Shown: positions 1 to 8,237, counted from the first letter of the stretch. The stretch is DNA of 64,000 nt from Zunongwangia sp. ESRF-bin46 (GCA_002631855.1 NTLF01000019.1:1-64000), one strand, 5' to 3'. Numbers and translations are program-made. Notes: a model not told the origin generated them from the sequence alone.

Positions 1-71
1 CTTTAATTTATGCAAAAAACGGTTCGAGTAAACACTCAAACCGCTATTGCTTATACACGTTGTTGTACAGC
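1..71 (-). repeat. attC-like site A (partial, cut by window edge)
   Basis: Read on the minus strand, the closing word GCTGTACAAC (62-71) is followed by the 3-nt spacer AAC and an arm starting GTGTATAAGC (41-58). An inner hairpin with CGGTTCGAGT and ACTCAAACCG arms spans 20-43. The second arm lies outside the window. The closing word is the exact reverse complement of the opening word of the same cassette at 1005-1014. Confidence 0.7.
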
Positions 72-77
72 GTTTTT

Positions 78-995
78 TTATTCAATTGGTATATGAAAGT
101 CAACAATAGACTTTCTTTCGGGATGTTCATTAAAGTTGTTATGATAAATCTCAAAAGGGTTTCTGTCGGCTTTTTTATACCCGTTTTCGTTCATCCATAA
201 AAATAGTCCTGTCCACGATTTTTCAAATTCGTTCAAGCCTATCTCGAAACTACCAACGATAAATTTTCCTGCTTCGATTGAAGTCAGTCCAATTTCTCCG
301 TCTGTTTCAATAGGCGTGTCAAGTAAAATTGAAGCACTCATTCTTACTTTGTCAGCTTGTGTCACTTTAAAACTATCGTGATAAATCGTTACCATTTTTG
401 TCTGGTCGTTCATCAATTCTCGAGGGGTTGCCCATTGAATTAATTTTCCATAAGCGTTTTCAAGGTTTTGAGGTCCAATACTTGAAACATAAGCCAAGTC
501 CATTTTTGGCATTTCCTTAATTTCAATTTTTGCGTTCATTTTTATCCAATTTTTAAGATTATTAATGACGCAAATGTATTTTTCATAGTCAGGATATTCT
601 TGTCCGTTCTTGCTTTCAAGTTGACGAATCTTGCTAAGTCTGTTTGGGTTTTGCTTTTTAAATTCGGTCGGGCTTACTCCGTAATATTTTTTAAATGCTC
701 TTGAAAACGAAGAATTATCACTGAATCCAATTTTATGAGCGATTTCGGTTGTTGAAATATTTTTGTGCAATAAGTCCAATGCTGATTTTTCGATTCTTCG
801 CCTTGTTATATATTCATTCAAAGTTTCTCCTGTAATGAATTTGAAAATTCGGTGAAAGTGGAAAGGTGAAAAAAAAGCAATTTCTGAAACTGTGTTTAAG
901 GACAATTCAGATTCCAAGTTTTCGTCAATAAATTCAAAAACTCGATTGATACGATTCTTATAATCAGCGTGTATTTCTTTATCTGTTATTGTCAT
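78..995 (-). CDS. AraC-family transcriptional regulator with GyrI-like effector domain
   Basis: This 305-residue protein combines an N-terminal AraC/XylS DNA-binding region (about residues 12-112, two helix-turn-helix units, with the signature GFSDNSSFSRAFKKYYG near residues 90-106) with a C-terminal GyrI-like small-molecule binding domain (about 155-305). Proteins of this layout sense hydrophobic or cationic compounds and activate stress or efflux genes; the ligand here cannot be told. It is the only gene in the first left-arm cassette, and its ATG lies about 10 bp inside the cassette opening word at 1005-1014. No promoter of Bacteroidota type is obvious inside the cassette. A regulator carried alone suggests it acts on genes elsewhere in the genome. 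Family assignment is secure; its target is unknown. Confidence 0.9.
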   Translation of the reverse strand: MTITDKEIHADYKNRINRVFEFIDENLESELSLNTVSEIAFFSPFHFHRIFKFITGETLNEYITRRRIEKSALDLLHKNISTTEIAHKIGFSDNSSFSRAFKKYYGVSPTEFKKQNPNRLSKIRQLESKNGQEYPDYEKYICVINNLKNWIKMNAKIEIKEMPKMDLAYVSSIGPQNLENAYGKLIQWATPRELMNDQTKMVTIYHDSFKVTQADKVRMSASILLDTPIETDGEIGLTSIEAGKFIVGSFEIGLNEFEKSWTGLFLWMNENGYKKADRNPFEIYHNNFNEHPERKSIVDFHIPIE

Positions 996-1004
996 TTTTT
1001 AAAT

Positions 1005-1225
1005 GCTGTACAACGGTTTTGCATATGATACGGCGGGTTTTGAGCGGCAGCTTCGGCAGTGCCAACATTTTGCGTCAGCGAAAGTGGGAAGCGCAGCGTG
1101 CGAATCAGCCGTGGGGCAGTGGCGCCGCCACTACGTATGTATCCGCTGTACCAAAATTTCTATAAAGTTAGGGAATTTAATTGAAGCCCAATGTGACCGC
1201 TGTATTATATGCGTTGTTGCCACAC
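1005..1225 (-). repeat. attC-like site B
   Basis: Plus-strand order: GCTGTACAAC (1005-1014, opening word of the AraC cassette on the minus strand), 6-nt spacer GGTTTT, arm GCATATGATACGGCGG (1021-1036), about 160 nt with a GTGGCG/CGCCAC hairpin, arm CCGCTGTATTATATGC (1197-1212), 3-nt spacer GTT, and GTTGCCACAC (1216-1225, closing word of the next cassette). The arms pair at 14 of 16 positions. This is the longest site of the array and looks richer in G+C than its surroundings. Confidence 0.8.
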
Positions 1226-1233
1226 GTTATTTA

Positions 1234-1773
1234 TCAAGATTTTGATAAATCAACTCGATTTATTTTATCAGCTCCTAGAATAATTCTAAAATTTTCAATA
1301 AGTTTCATTCCCAAGTTTTTAGGCATAAATCTCGTTGATTCAAAAGTCAGTTTGTCGATGTATTCTGTTTTCGATACTGGTGAAGGAAATTCTTTTTTAT
1401 TCATTTCGACAGACTTCCATTCTATACTTTTTCCTTTAGATTTTGCTTGAATTGCAACATAATATAAATTAGGTTCAACTTCGATTAAGTCATAGACTAA
1501 AGTCGACAAATCAATATCGTCTAAGTAAAATATTTTCTTGTTTATCAAATATTGATCCTCACCTAAAAAATCAGTTGAAGTAATTTCTATTCTTTCTGTA
1601 GTACTATTGAAATCAATTTCTGTTTTATTATAGCACTTATTTCCAAGGTAGAATTCGTGATATTTTAATTCTTCTACAATTTCAATGGCCTTATTTCTGT
1701 CAACACCAGATTGCGAAAAACAATTGATGGATGTAATAATCAAAAGAAAAGTCAATTGTAAAATTTTTCTCAT
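1234..1773 (-). CDS. Secreted protein of unknown function (cassette gene)
   Basis: The 179-residue product starts with a clear signal peptide (MRK, hydrophobic LTFLLIITSIN, then CFSQ, with likely cleavage after residue 21), so it is exported to the periplasm or beyond. A cysteine at residue 19 lies near the cleavage zone, but the context is a poor lipobox. The mature part is mixed alpha/beta in composition, rich in charged residues and has no motif that I recognise. It is the sole gene of the second left-arm cassette, bounded by GTTGCCACAC (1216-1225) and GTGTGGCAAC (1788-1797). The start ATG is about 15 bp inside the cassette. I do not recognise the family. Confidence 0.7.
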   Translation of the reverse strand: MRKILQLTFLLIITSINCFSQSGVDRNKAIEIVEELKYHEFYLGNKCYNKTEIDFNSTTERIEITSTDFLGEDQYLINKKIFYLDDIDLSTLVYDLIEVEPNLYYVAIQAKSKGKSIEWKSVEMNKKEFPSPVSKTEYIDKLTFESTRFMPKNLGMKLIENFRIILGADKINRVDLSKS

Positions 1774-1787
1774 AGTTTTTGTTTAAT

Positions 1788-1987
1788 GTGTGGCAACGAG
1801 TTTGTATATGGCTCGTAGCGTGCAATTTAGAAAATTATTTTCGGATTAAGCACAAGCCAGATTTTTAAATTTTACTATCTATTTTTTATTGGAAATCGTC
1901 AAATTTAAAAATTTGGCGACTTTCCAAATATGCCTTAACTTCGATTAAGCAACTGATTAGCTATGAGCTATATACGTTGTTCTACGC
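1788..1987 (-). repeat. attC-like site C
   Basis: Plus-strand order: GTGTGGCAAC (1788-1797), 6-nt spacer GAGTTT, arm GTATATGGCTCGTAG (1804-1818), a strong inner hairpin around 1890-1925 (GGAAATCGTC with GGCGACTTTCC), arm CTATGAGCTATATAC (1961-1975), 3-nt spacer GTT, closing word GTTCTACGC (1979-1987). The outer arms pair at 13 of 15 positions. Confidence 0.8.
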
Positions 1988-1991
1988 AGTT

Positions 1992-2744
1992 TTATTTTCG
2001 CTTTATTGTAACCCAAGACTTATCAAATCCGATTGCGGTTAATATTTTTTCCTTGTCTAAAACTTCGGGCTGTTGGATTTTCAAAATCAGGGTTTCTTCA
2101 GGCACTTTTTCGATAATTGTAAATTGAGAACCGTGTGGTTGCCAAACAAATTGTTTGTCTATTGTTCCTTTTAAAAATCCTTCAAGGTTTCCGTTCTTGT
2201 TCCAAATGAAATTGAAGAGTTCAGGGTCGTATCTAATTGTATCGAATTCAAATACTGCAACTTGGGAAAGGTCGTTTGATTTTACAAGCACGACTGTTCG
2301 TAAGTGTTTGTATTTTTCTCGGATTGCAGAAACTCGCTCGTTCCAAATTTCTAAAACTTGTTCGCCAACAAGATTAGGTTCTATTGTTGTATCTATGGTG
2401 CTACCAAAAGAAAAAACTGGTGAATTACGTCCCGAAATCAATCGAACTTTTTTGAGGTTGGTAAAATCCTTTACTCCAGATTTTACAGTTTTCGCTCCCC
2501 AAGCTGTATTTCCCATTACAACATCGTCAAGACCTACATTGGACGGTTTCCATTCCGCTCCAATACAAAGTGCAAAAATCTGTTCCCACTCATTACCTTG
2601 TAAATCGGCTCGACCTTTACTTGCCAAAAGATAAACGATTTCTTGACCAAGAATGTATGGAAACTCCGAATTGAATTGATTTAGTGGATAAGCTGAAACA
2701 GATTTGTTTACGGTTCTTAATCGTGGTGATTTACGTTTTGCCAT
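1992..2744 (-). CDS. Type II restriction endonuclease (probable)
   Basis: This 250-residue protein is encoded 3 bp downstream of a cytosine-5 DNA methyltransferase, the usual layout of a type II restriction-modification pair. It has no membrane segment or signal peptide. A stretch near residues 52-88 (E54, then D73-D74, then GAK at 83-85 and K88) could form a PD-(D/E)xK-type nuclease site, but the acidic residue normally preceding the lysine is not clear, so the catalytic assignment is tentative. It would cut the sequence that the partner methylates; the specificity cannot be read. The pair fills the third left-arm cassette (about 1979-3816), and the stop codon lies only a few bases from the closing word. 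The function rests mainly on neighbourhood and size. Confidence 0.7.
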   Translation of the reverse strand: MAKRKSPRLRTVNKSVSAYPLNQFNSEFPYILGQEIVYLLASKGRADLQGNEWEQIFALCIGAEWKPSNVGLDDVVMGNTAWGAKTVKSGVKDFTNLKKVRLISGRNSPVFSFGSTIDTTIEPNLVGEQVLEIWNERVSAIREKYKHLRTVVLVKSNDLSQVAVFEFDTIRYDPELFNFIWNKNGNLEGFLKGTIDKQFVWQPHGSQFTIIEKVPEETLILKIQQPEVLDKEKILTAIGFDKSWVTIKRK

Positions 2745-2747
2745 TAA

Positions 2748-3728
2748 TTAACTTGGATTATATTGTAAATCATATTCTCGCAGAACAGTAGCTTGGTCTA
2801 AACTTGTTGCAACATATGGTAAAAACTTTTCAACTACAGCTTTAATCATATTAACGGGAACTGCATTACCTGCTTGTTTTTTTGCTTGTGCATCGCTAAC
2901 TACAATTTTGTACCAATCGGGAAATCCTTGAAGTCTGAACATTTCTCGTGGTGTCAATCTTCTTTCTCCATTTACTAAAAGATAATTGTGTGATGCTCCC
3001 GAACGCAACGCACAAGAATAAGGATATGAACAAATATTACCCGATTTATTTTCGTGCCAAATCGAAGGGTAAAAAGATGATTGGTGTTTGTCTTTTCTTT
3101 TTTGCTTTATGTAGTCAGATGCAAAATATTTATCGTCAACTTTGTTCTCTAAAATCTCTGTAAGTGGTTTGTAAGGTTTTTCTGGACTTGGAAAAGTGAA
3201 CATTATTGGCTCACGATGTCCAACAATTACAACTCGTTCACGTTTTTGTGGCAATCCATAATCTAAAGCGTTCAGAACACTATATTGAACGTGATAACCT
3301 AAATCCTTTAAAGATTGAACAATTACTTTTAAAGTCTTTCCTTTGTCGTGTCCAACAAGCTGCTTTACGTTTTCTAAAATGAAAGCTTTCGGCTGTTTTT
3401 CTTTGAGTATTCGAGCAATGTCAAAAAATAGTGTTCCTCTCGTATCACTTAAACCTTTCATCTGTCCAATGATACTAAAAGGTTGGCAAGGAAATCCAGC
3501 AAAAAGTATGTCGTGGTCTGGTATTTTCTTTTCGTCAATTTGAGTTATGTCGCCAAAAGGTTTTTCTCCGAAATTTGCCTCGTAACTTTCCTGTGCGTAT
3601 TTGTCAATATCCGATGAAAAAACACATTCGGGCTGAACATTATTTTCCTCACAAGCCTCTTCAAATGCAACTCGGAAACCACCAATTCCACAAAAAAGGT
3701 CTATAAATTTTAGTTTTTCTCTATACAT
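2748..3728 (-). CDS. DNA (cytosine-5-)-methyltransferase, type II R-M system
   Basis: The 326-residue enzyme transfers a methyl group from S-adenosylmethionine to cytosine C5 in a specific DNA site. All main motifs of the family are visible: motif I DLFCGIGGF (10-18), catalytic motif IV FPCQPFS with C81, motif VI ENV (119-121), motif VIII QKRERV, motif IX RRLTPREMFRLQGFP and motif X QAGNAVPV. The length is typical of small C5 methyltransferases. It precedes the putative endonuclease by 3 bp in the same orientation, so protection is translated first. It opens the last left-arm cassette, next to the attI-like site and the recombinase. A restriction-modification pair can act as an addiction module stabilising a mobile array. 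Its target sequence lies in the region between motifs VIII and IX and cannot be read by eye. Confidence 0.93.
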   Translation of the reverse strand: MYREKLKFIDLFCGIGGFRVAFEEACEENNVQPECVFSSDIDKYAQESYEANFGEKPFGDITQIDEKKIPDHDILFAGFPCQPFSIIGQMKGLSDTRGTLFFDIARILKEKQPKAFILENVKQLVGHDKGKTLKVIVQSLKDLGYHVQYSVLNALDYGLPQKRERVVIVGHREPIMFTFPSPEKPYKPLTEILENKVDDKYFASDYIKQKRKDKHQSSFYPSIWHENKSGNICSYPYSCALRSGASHNYLLVNGERRLTPREMFRLQGFPDWYKIVVSDAQAKKQAGNAVPVNMIKAVVEKFLPYVATSLDQATVLREYDLQYNPS

Positions 3729-3807
3729 ATTGTAAAGTTAAAATTCTTATCCACAAACTTGGCGAAATTCCAAAATTTTAATCAACAGCCGAATGTTAAT
3801 TTAAATT

Positions 3808-3850
3808 GCGTAGAACAATTAGATAAACACACTATTGCGTTTATCCACAT
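3808..3850 (-). other. attI-like junction between left array and recombinase
   Basis: The opening word of the R-M cassette (GCGTAGAAC on plus, 3808-3816) is followed by the 6-nt spacer AATTAG (3817-3822) and then by a short perfect inverted repeat GATAAAC (3822-3828) / GTTTATC (3839-3845), immediately downstream of the recombinase stop codon. It keeps the 6-nt spacing of the attC-like sites but lacks a closing word and a second gene, as expected for a primary (attI-like) site. That role is inferred. Confidence 0.55.
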
Positions 3851-3858
3851 TATACATA

Positions 3859-5025
3859 TCACAAATCTAACGGATTTTTAATATTTTCAAAATTATTGCG
3901 CGCAATATGAGTATAAACTTCAGTAGTGCGGGTACTATTGTGCCCTAAAAGTATTTGTATGTATCTAATGTCAGTCCCCGCTTCAAGTAAATGTGTCGCA
4001 AAGCTATGTCGTAAAACATGGGCTGTCACTCGTTTAGCGATTTTTGCCCGTTTACCGGCCTCACGCACAATATTACCAACACTGCTACCGCTATAGGGCT
4101 GTCGTGTAGGGCTTTCAAACAAATATTCTTCAGGACGATAAGTCTTAAAATAGATGCGTAGATCTTTTAAAAGGGTTCTAGATAATAAAGTATAACGGTC
4201 CTTATTCCCTTTGGCACCTTTGATATGGATCATCATGCGACTACTGTCAATCGCATCTAACTTTAACTGTAAAAGTTCACTCCGCCGCATTCCAGAAGAG
4301 TATAATAAACCAATGATGCACTTATGTTTTATATTTTTGGTCACACGAAGCATCTCTTGCACTTCCTCTTTAGAGAGGACAACAGGTAATTTCTTTTCTT
4401 TTCTGGGACGCTCCACATCATAGTACGTATGAGGCATACCCATCACAATTTCAAAATAGAATTTAATACTGTTAATGGCTTGGTTAATATAGGAGTTTGA
4501 ACTCCCCTCATCAACTAGGTAACGTAGATATGTTCTTATGTCCTGTACAGTAAGTGTATCAAGGTCTGCCTTAAAATAATTTATAAACCTTTCAAAACAG
4601 CATACATAGACCTTAATTGTATTATTGGCATATTTCTTTAAAACCAATTTATCGATATATATAGTAGGACATGTTTTCAATGTTGATTTAATATTACGTT
4701 TTTTTACCCAAGACATATCCCTTTGTTCATCCAGCTGTTTAGAGCGTGTATGCTCAAAAAAATAACGGCAATCAATCCAAGCAACACCCCTAAAAAGTTT
4801 AAACAAGGCGTCAAGATCAGCCTTTGTATTTGGAATATAATACATACGTAACGTTTCAGAATAAAGGCAATTCCCAAGTTCTTTGACTAAAACTTCCAGT
4901 ACTGTATCGGTCATGAACTGCAGGCCTATATAATTCTTATCATCAATACAGACATGCTTTATGGTTATAAAACGTTTATATTTCAAAAGAAAGGTTTTAG
5001 TAAAGTTAAAGCAGTAAAATAACAT
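3859..5025 (-). CDS. Tyrosine recombinase (integrase), candidate cassette recombinase
   Basis: This 388-residue protein has an N-terminal arm region (about 20-95, ending FRGVAWIDCRYFF), a SAM-like core-binding domain (about 120-205) and a tyrosine recombinase catalytic domain (about 212-388). The catalytic set is complete: R247 in GMRRSEL, a lysine in KGAKGNKDR (269-277), H336-x-x-R339 in [13 protein letters not shown]362 in GHNS and nucleophile Y371. It is related in architecture to XerC/D and integron integrases, but the N-terminal arm is that of a family I know from Bacteroidota. I do not see the extra insertion that marks IntI, though I cannot align it. It reads toward the left array with only about 40 bp to the first cassette word, which makes it the best candidate to move the cassettes. 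The first ATG at 5025 was kept because family members have a long N-terminus; ATG codons further in are possible. Confidence 0.9.
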   Translation of the reverse strand: MLFYCFNFTKTFLLKYKRFITIKHVCIDDKNYIGLQFMTDTVLEVLVKELGNCLYSETLRMYYIPNTKADLDALFKLFRGVAWIDCRYFFEHTRSKQLDEQRDMSWVKKRNIKSTLKTCPTIYIDKLVLKKYANNTIKVYVCCFERFINYFKADLDTLTVQDIRTYLRYLVDEGSSNSYINQAINSIKFYFEIVMGMPHTYYDVERPRKEKKLPVVLSKEEVQEMLRVTKNIKHKCIIGLLYSSGMRRSELLQLKLDAIDSSRMMIHIKGAKGNKDRYTLLSRTLLKDLRIYFKTYRPEEYLFESPTRQPYSGSSVGNIVREAGKRAKIAKRVTAHVLRHSFATHLLEAGTDIRYIQILLGHNSTRTTEVYTHIARNNFENIKNPLDL

Positions 5026-5079
5026 AAAAGTGTATTACACGTCTATTAAACGTATATTGTACATATAAAAAAAAGAGGA

Positions 5080-5463
5080 ATGCAAAAATGTCTCGCATGT
5101 AACAAAGAACTCAAGGGAAGGTCTGATAAAAAATTTTGTGATAGTTATTGTAAGAGCTCGTATCATTATAAACAAACAAAAGAAGGTAAGAAGGGTATTT
5201 ATAACCAGATAGATCGACAACTTAAGCACAACAGATCTTTATTAAAGTCCTATAACAAATCGGGCAAAGCAACTGTTAGGGCAAATATTTTACAAGAGCA
5301 GGGATTCAACCCAAAATTTTTTACTCATTACTGGAAGAATAATAAAAATGATGTGTATTTATTTGTGTACGAATTTGGTTTCCTAAAAAGAAAAGAACAC
5401 AATCATGACAAGTATGTCTTAATTAAATGGCAGGACTATATGGGAAATATAAATACTCATTAG
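5080..5463 (+). CDS. Small zinc-ribbon protein, divergent from recombinase
   Basis: The 127-residue protein opens with a zinc-ribbon-like pair of knuckles, CLAC (4-7) and CDSYC (20-24), followed by SYHY, a basic stretch and a C-terminal half rich in aromatic residues. Similar small proteins with this N-terminus are frequent as orphans in Bacteroidota, with no assigned function. An AGAGGA purine run sits just before the ATG. It is transcribed away from the recombinase, with 54 bp between the two starts, so the two genes probably share a divergent promoter region. DNA or RNA binding is a guess from the zinc ribbon and basic charge. It is not bounded by cassette words, so it seems to belong to the array core rather than to a cassette. 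Confidence 0.7.
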   Translation: MQKCLACNKELKGRSDKKFCDSYCKSSYHYKQTKEGKKGIYNQIDRQLKHNRSLLKSYNKSGKATVRANILQEQGFNPKFFTHYWKNNKNDVYLFVYEFGFLKRKEHNHDKYVLIKWQDYMGNINTH

Positions 5464-5944
5464 ACTATAAAAAATCAAGGTTACTCAATCAAAATATCAT
5501 CCCTGACTAAAAGCTGTCAATTTATTTTGACTTCCATTTTACAAATTCGTTTTTGTATAAGCTTTTTTAGATTATTCCGAATTCCTTTTGATTTAAACTT
5601 TAAGATGACATAAAAAGAACTTTTATAGGATTTACTTGATCAGTAAGTTAAATTTTAGATTAAATTGCATACAGCTAATATATTAGATGATTGATAACGT
5701 CCCTTGAGATTTCTTTTAAAAAATTAGCGTATTGAGAGTCTAATTAATTAGTTAATGTTGTATCAAACACACACTAACTTGTTTATATATACATATTTTC
5801 AAATATAAATGTACACCTTTTGTACAACTCATGCCTTGAAAGTACCTATAATTACTTTAATCAAAAGATATTGCATCGGAAAGTAATTTTTGATGTTTGT
5901 GCAACATAGAACAGTTCCGGCTGTGCTTTCTTTAGTAGCTATGT
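5464..5944. other. AT-rich gap between array core and recombinase remnant
   Basis: No convincing gene is visible in these 481 bases on either strand. The stretch TATTGCATCGGAAAGTAAT (5869-5887) recurs with 16 of 19 matches just beyond the right end of the array (13730-13748). The gap may hold decayed sequence of the second recombinase. Confidence 0.5.
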
Positions 5945-6133
5945 TTGTTTATTAAATATATTACGTTACATACACTGCGACATAGTTTTGCAACTCATTT
6001 ATTGGAAAACGGAACAGATATACGGTATATTCAGGAACTATTAGGACATAATAGCCCAAAAACCACCATGATCTATACCCATGTTACTGAAAACAGTTTA
6101 AAAAGGATTAAAAATCCGTTAGATGAGATTTAA
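5945..6133 (+). pseudogene. C-terminal remnant of a second tyrosine recombinase
   Basis: Only the last 55 or so residues of a recombinase remain: [18 protein letters not shown], then [16 protein letters not shown] and a terminal KNPLDEI. The HxxR, GH and catalytic tyrosine motifs are intact, but the N-terminal arm, core-binding domain and first catalytic arginine are absent. The first few codons before LHTLRHS do not resemble the family, so the break is near 5960. The remnant matches the end of the complete recombinase at 3859-5025 closely but not identically (for example [10 protein letters not shown] against TEVYTHIARN), so it derives from a diverged relative, not a recent copy. It reads toward the right array and lies directly upstream of its attI-like site. 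Confidence 0.85.
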
Positions 6134-6187
6134 TAAAAATAATTATATTGAAAAATATTAAAGAACATATACTTTCTATATTTAAAA

Positions 6188-6281
6188 ATATGAACACATT
6201 AAAAACGCAAAACCTGCTCATAGCATGCCAAATTGGTTTGATAAGAGCATAAAAGGTGTTCATATAAACTAGTTAGCCACC
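6188..6281 (+). other. attI-like site at start of right array
   Basis: A perfect 10-bp inverted repeat, ATATGAACAC (6188-6197) and GTGTTCATAT (6256-6265), is followed by a 6-nt spacer (AAACTA) and the first cassette opening word GTTAGCCACC (6272-6281). The 6-nt distance equals that of every attC-like site of the array, but there is no closing word on the left side. It lies 54 bp beyond the recombinase remnant, which fits the recombinase-attI-cassettes order. The role is inferred. Confidence 0.6.
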
Positions 6282-6297
6282 ATTAAAAAGAAAGCCT

Positions 6298-7440
6298 GTG
6301 AACTTCGACTTTATTTCTGACAAAAATTTTAGAGAACTTTTAATAAGAGATTATCAAGAGCTTAAGAATTGTATTGAATCGAAATCTATCAAGTCTGTTT
6401 TAGTTCTTTCTGGAAGTATAATTGAGGCTGTTTTGACTGAATATTTTCTTCAGTTTCCACCGAACGGAAAAACTGAAAACCAAATTCTATCCTCTACCCT
6501 AAATAATTTAATTGAATGGGCTGTGCAAGAAGGTGTAATTTCTGAAAAGGAAAAGAATTTAGCAGGAGTTGTTAAAGATTATCGGAATTTAATTCATCCT
6601 GGAAGAGAAATAAGGAAAGGCGAAAAATTTGATTTTGATTCAGCCAAAATAAGCGAAAGTGTACTGAATATTATTGTTGATTCAGTAAAAACAGTCTATT
6701 TAGAAAAATATGGATATTCAGCGGATGAAGTTTTTGAAAAACTAAAACAAGATTGGCATTTTCAATCAATTTTTGACAAAGTTATTCTCAAACTCAATCA
6801 GAATGAACGAACAAAACTACTCGGATATTTAGTTGATTTCGATAAGTGGGAAAAGTCAAAGTGGGAATGCTTTATGCAAGAAGGTCCAATAGAAGAACAT
6901 CCAGTTTACGACCTTGAAGATGTTAAGCCTTTTATTTTAAAACTAAAACCGCTTGTATCAAACGATTTGATTAAGTCAAATCTGGCTAAAATGATAAAGG
7001 AGATTGAAACTGGAGAAAGTATAAACGCATACTCATTATTTCATTTATTTCACGAAAATTTAGATTTACTTACAGATGACGAACAGGAATTAGTAGTAAT
7101 TTATATGCTAAATATTTATACAACAGTTCTTGACGAAAACAGAAATGTAATAGCTGACAAAACTTATTCAACAATTGGAAAATATATTAAAACAGATAAT
7201 GCGAAAAAGGCTTTAAAAGAGTTTGTAGAATTTTGTGCTGTCCATTTCCACCATAAGAAAATCAAATCAGAAATGGATTTATTAGAACAAGTTTTTAATA
7301 GCTTGTCCGCAGATGTCAAAACAGAAGCGGAAACAAACTTGACTGATTTTTTATCACCAGTTAACAATCTGCCTGCCGACATCAAAATATTTTATGACGA
7401 GGCATTAGAAAGAAATATTATCAATAATAACGGTGGCTAA
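6298..7440 (+). CDS. HEPN-like protein of unknown function (cassette gene R1)
   Basis: This 380-residue soluble protein has an N-terminal helical domain (about 1-130) containing VVKDYRNLIHPGRE near residues 95-108. That resembles the conserved RN...H motif of HEPN/DUF4145-like domains, which in other proteins act as RNases or nucleotide-binding helpers of defence and toxin systems. The remaining 250 residues are helical and charged, with no motif that I recognise. Translation appears to start at GTG 6298, 17 bp after the cassette opening word; no nearby ATG fits. The stop codon TAA (7438-7440) lies within the closing word GGTGGCTAAC (7432-7441), so gene and recombination site overlap. It is the first cassette after the attI-like site, the best expressed position in a classical integron. 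Confidence 0.75.
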   Translation: MNFDFISDKNFRELLIRDYQELKNCIESKSIKSVLVLSGSIIEAVLTEYFLQFPPNGKTENQILSSTLNNLIEWAVQEGVISEKEKNLAGVVKDYRNLIHPGREIRKGEKFDFDSAKISESVLNIIVDSVKTVYLEKYGYSADEVFEKLKQDWHFQSIFDKVILKLNQNERTKLLGYLVDFDKWEKSKWECFMQEGPIEEHPVYDLEDVKPFILKLKPLVSNDLIKSNLAKMIKEIETGESINAYSLFHLFHENLDLLTDDEQELVVIYMLNIYTTVLDENRNVIADKTYSTIGKYIKTDNAKKALKEFVEFCAVHFHHKKIKSEMDLLEQVFNSLSADVKTEAETNLTDFLSPVNNLPADIKIFYDEALERNIINNNGG

Positions 7441-7569
7441 CACCGTATAAAATTAATTGCTAGTTCTAGCCTACTTACGAAAGTCCTCGCGGACTTTCTA
7501 TCCGTGATTTATTTGCTAACTTTAGTGCTTAAAATACGCAACTAATCTTATACAAAACCGTTGCCCACA
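7432..7569 (+). repeat. attC-like site E
   Basis: Order: closing word GGTGGCTAAC (7432-7441), 3-nt spacer ACC, arm GTATAAAATTAATTGC (7445-7460), inner hairpin GAAAGTCC-TCGC-GGACTTTC (7479-7498), arm GCAACTAATCTTATAC (7538-7553), 6-nt spacer AAAACC, opening word GTTGCCCACA (7560-7569) of the next cassette. Closing and opening words belong to different cassettes and do not match each other. Confidence 0.88.
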
Positions 7570-7571
7570 AT

Positions 7572-7943
7572 ATGAAAAAACTGCTTGCATTAACATTAAT
7601 TCTGACTTTAAACTCTTGTTTTTTCTACAAAAAGGATGGAATTGAGATGAAAATCAAAAATGACTCAAGCGAACCAATAACAAATGTGGAATTTACTTCG
7701 ACTGAAAAATTGGAAGTAATAAAAATTGACAGAATTGAACCGAATAAAAGCGTTACGGAATTTTTATCGATGCGTAAAAATAAATCTGACGGAGCTTACT
7801 CTCTGACTTTTACTCGAGCGAGTGGAAAAAAGGAAATTACTGGTGGAGGATATTATACAAATGGAGGTTCACTTGACCATTGGGTTGACTTTATCGTAGA
7901 GAATGATACAGTAACAGTAAAATTTGACGCACCAATTTATTGA
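7572..7943 (+). CDS. Lipoprotein of unknown function (cassette gene R2a)
   Basis: The 123-residue product begins MKKLLALTLILTLNSC, a type II signal peptide with C16 as the lipidated cysteine. The mature domain of about 105 residues is rich in beta-forming residues (EMKIKNDSSEPITNVEF, then VDFIVENDTVTVKFD) and may be a small beta-sandwich. No family was recognised. The ATG is only a few bases after the cassette opening word (7560-7569), so the leader within the cassette is almost absent. It shares its cassette with a small membrane protein whose ATG follows 3 bp after this stop codon, so the two are likely co-translated and may work together at the envelope. Confidence 0.7.
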   Translation: MKKLLALTLILTLNSCFFYKKDGIEMKIKNDSSEPITNVEFTSTEKLEVIKIDRIEPNKSVTEFLSMRKNKSDGAYSLTFTRASGKKEITGGGYYTNGGSLDHWVDFIVENDTVTVKFDAPIY

Positions 7944-7945
7944 GA

Positions 7946-8221
7946 ATGAAGCAAGTGAAAAAATTGACAATTTTAAGAGCTTATTTTCTTATCTATTTAG
8001 TTTGTTGCATAATTTATACAATTGCTAAATGGAAAATTTTAGCATATGAAGAAGGTTGGGGAGTTGTCTATATGGTTGGGTTAATTTTAATCGGACTTGC
8101 TGGCTTGTTAATTGAGTTCATACTGACCTTAATAATCAAGAATAAAAAAATACTCAACGGAATTGGAATTCTAATTGCAATTGGATTTTCAATAATGCTG
8201 TTTATGGAATTAAAACAATAA
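7946..8221 (+). CDS. Small three-helix membrane protein (cassette gene R2b)
   Basis: About 91 residues with three predicted membrane helices (roughly residues 10-27, 37-60 and 70-85), separated by short basic loops. I chose the ATG at 7946; a TTG six bases upstream overlaps the preceding stop. No family was recognised. It is the second gene of a two-gene cassette, after a lipoprotein. It ends 16 bp before the closing word GTGGGCAAC (8238-8246). Confidence 0.65.
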   Translation: MKQVKKLTILRAYFLIYLVCCIIYTIAKWKILAYEEGWGVVYMVGLILIGLAGLLIEFILTLIIKNKKILNGIGILIAIGFSIMLFMELKQ

Positions 8222-8237
8222 CGGAATAAAAAATACT

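Noticed and set aside
1003-1245. Open frame on the plus strand within site B
   Set aside because: It lies entirely in the attC-like palindrome; the G+C-rich hairpins create the open frame.
3859-5025. Calling the recombinase IntI
   Set aside because: Its N-terminal arm belongs to a Bacteroidota recombinase family and the IntI-specific insertion is not visible to me; an alignment would be needed.
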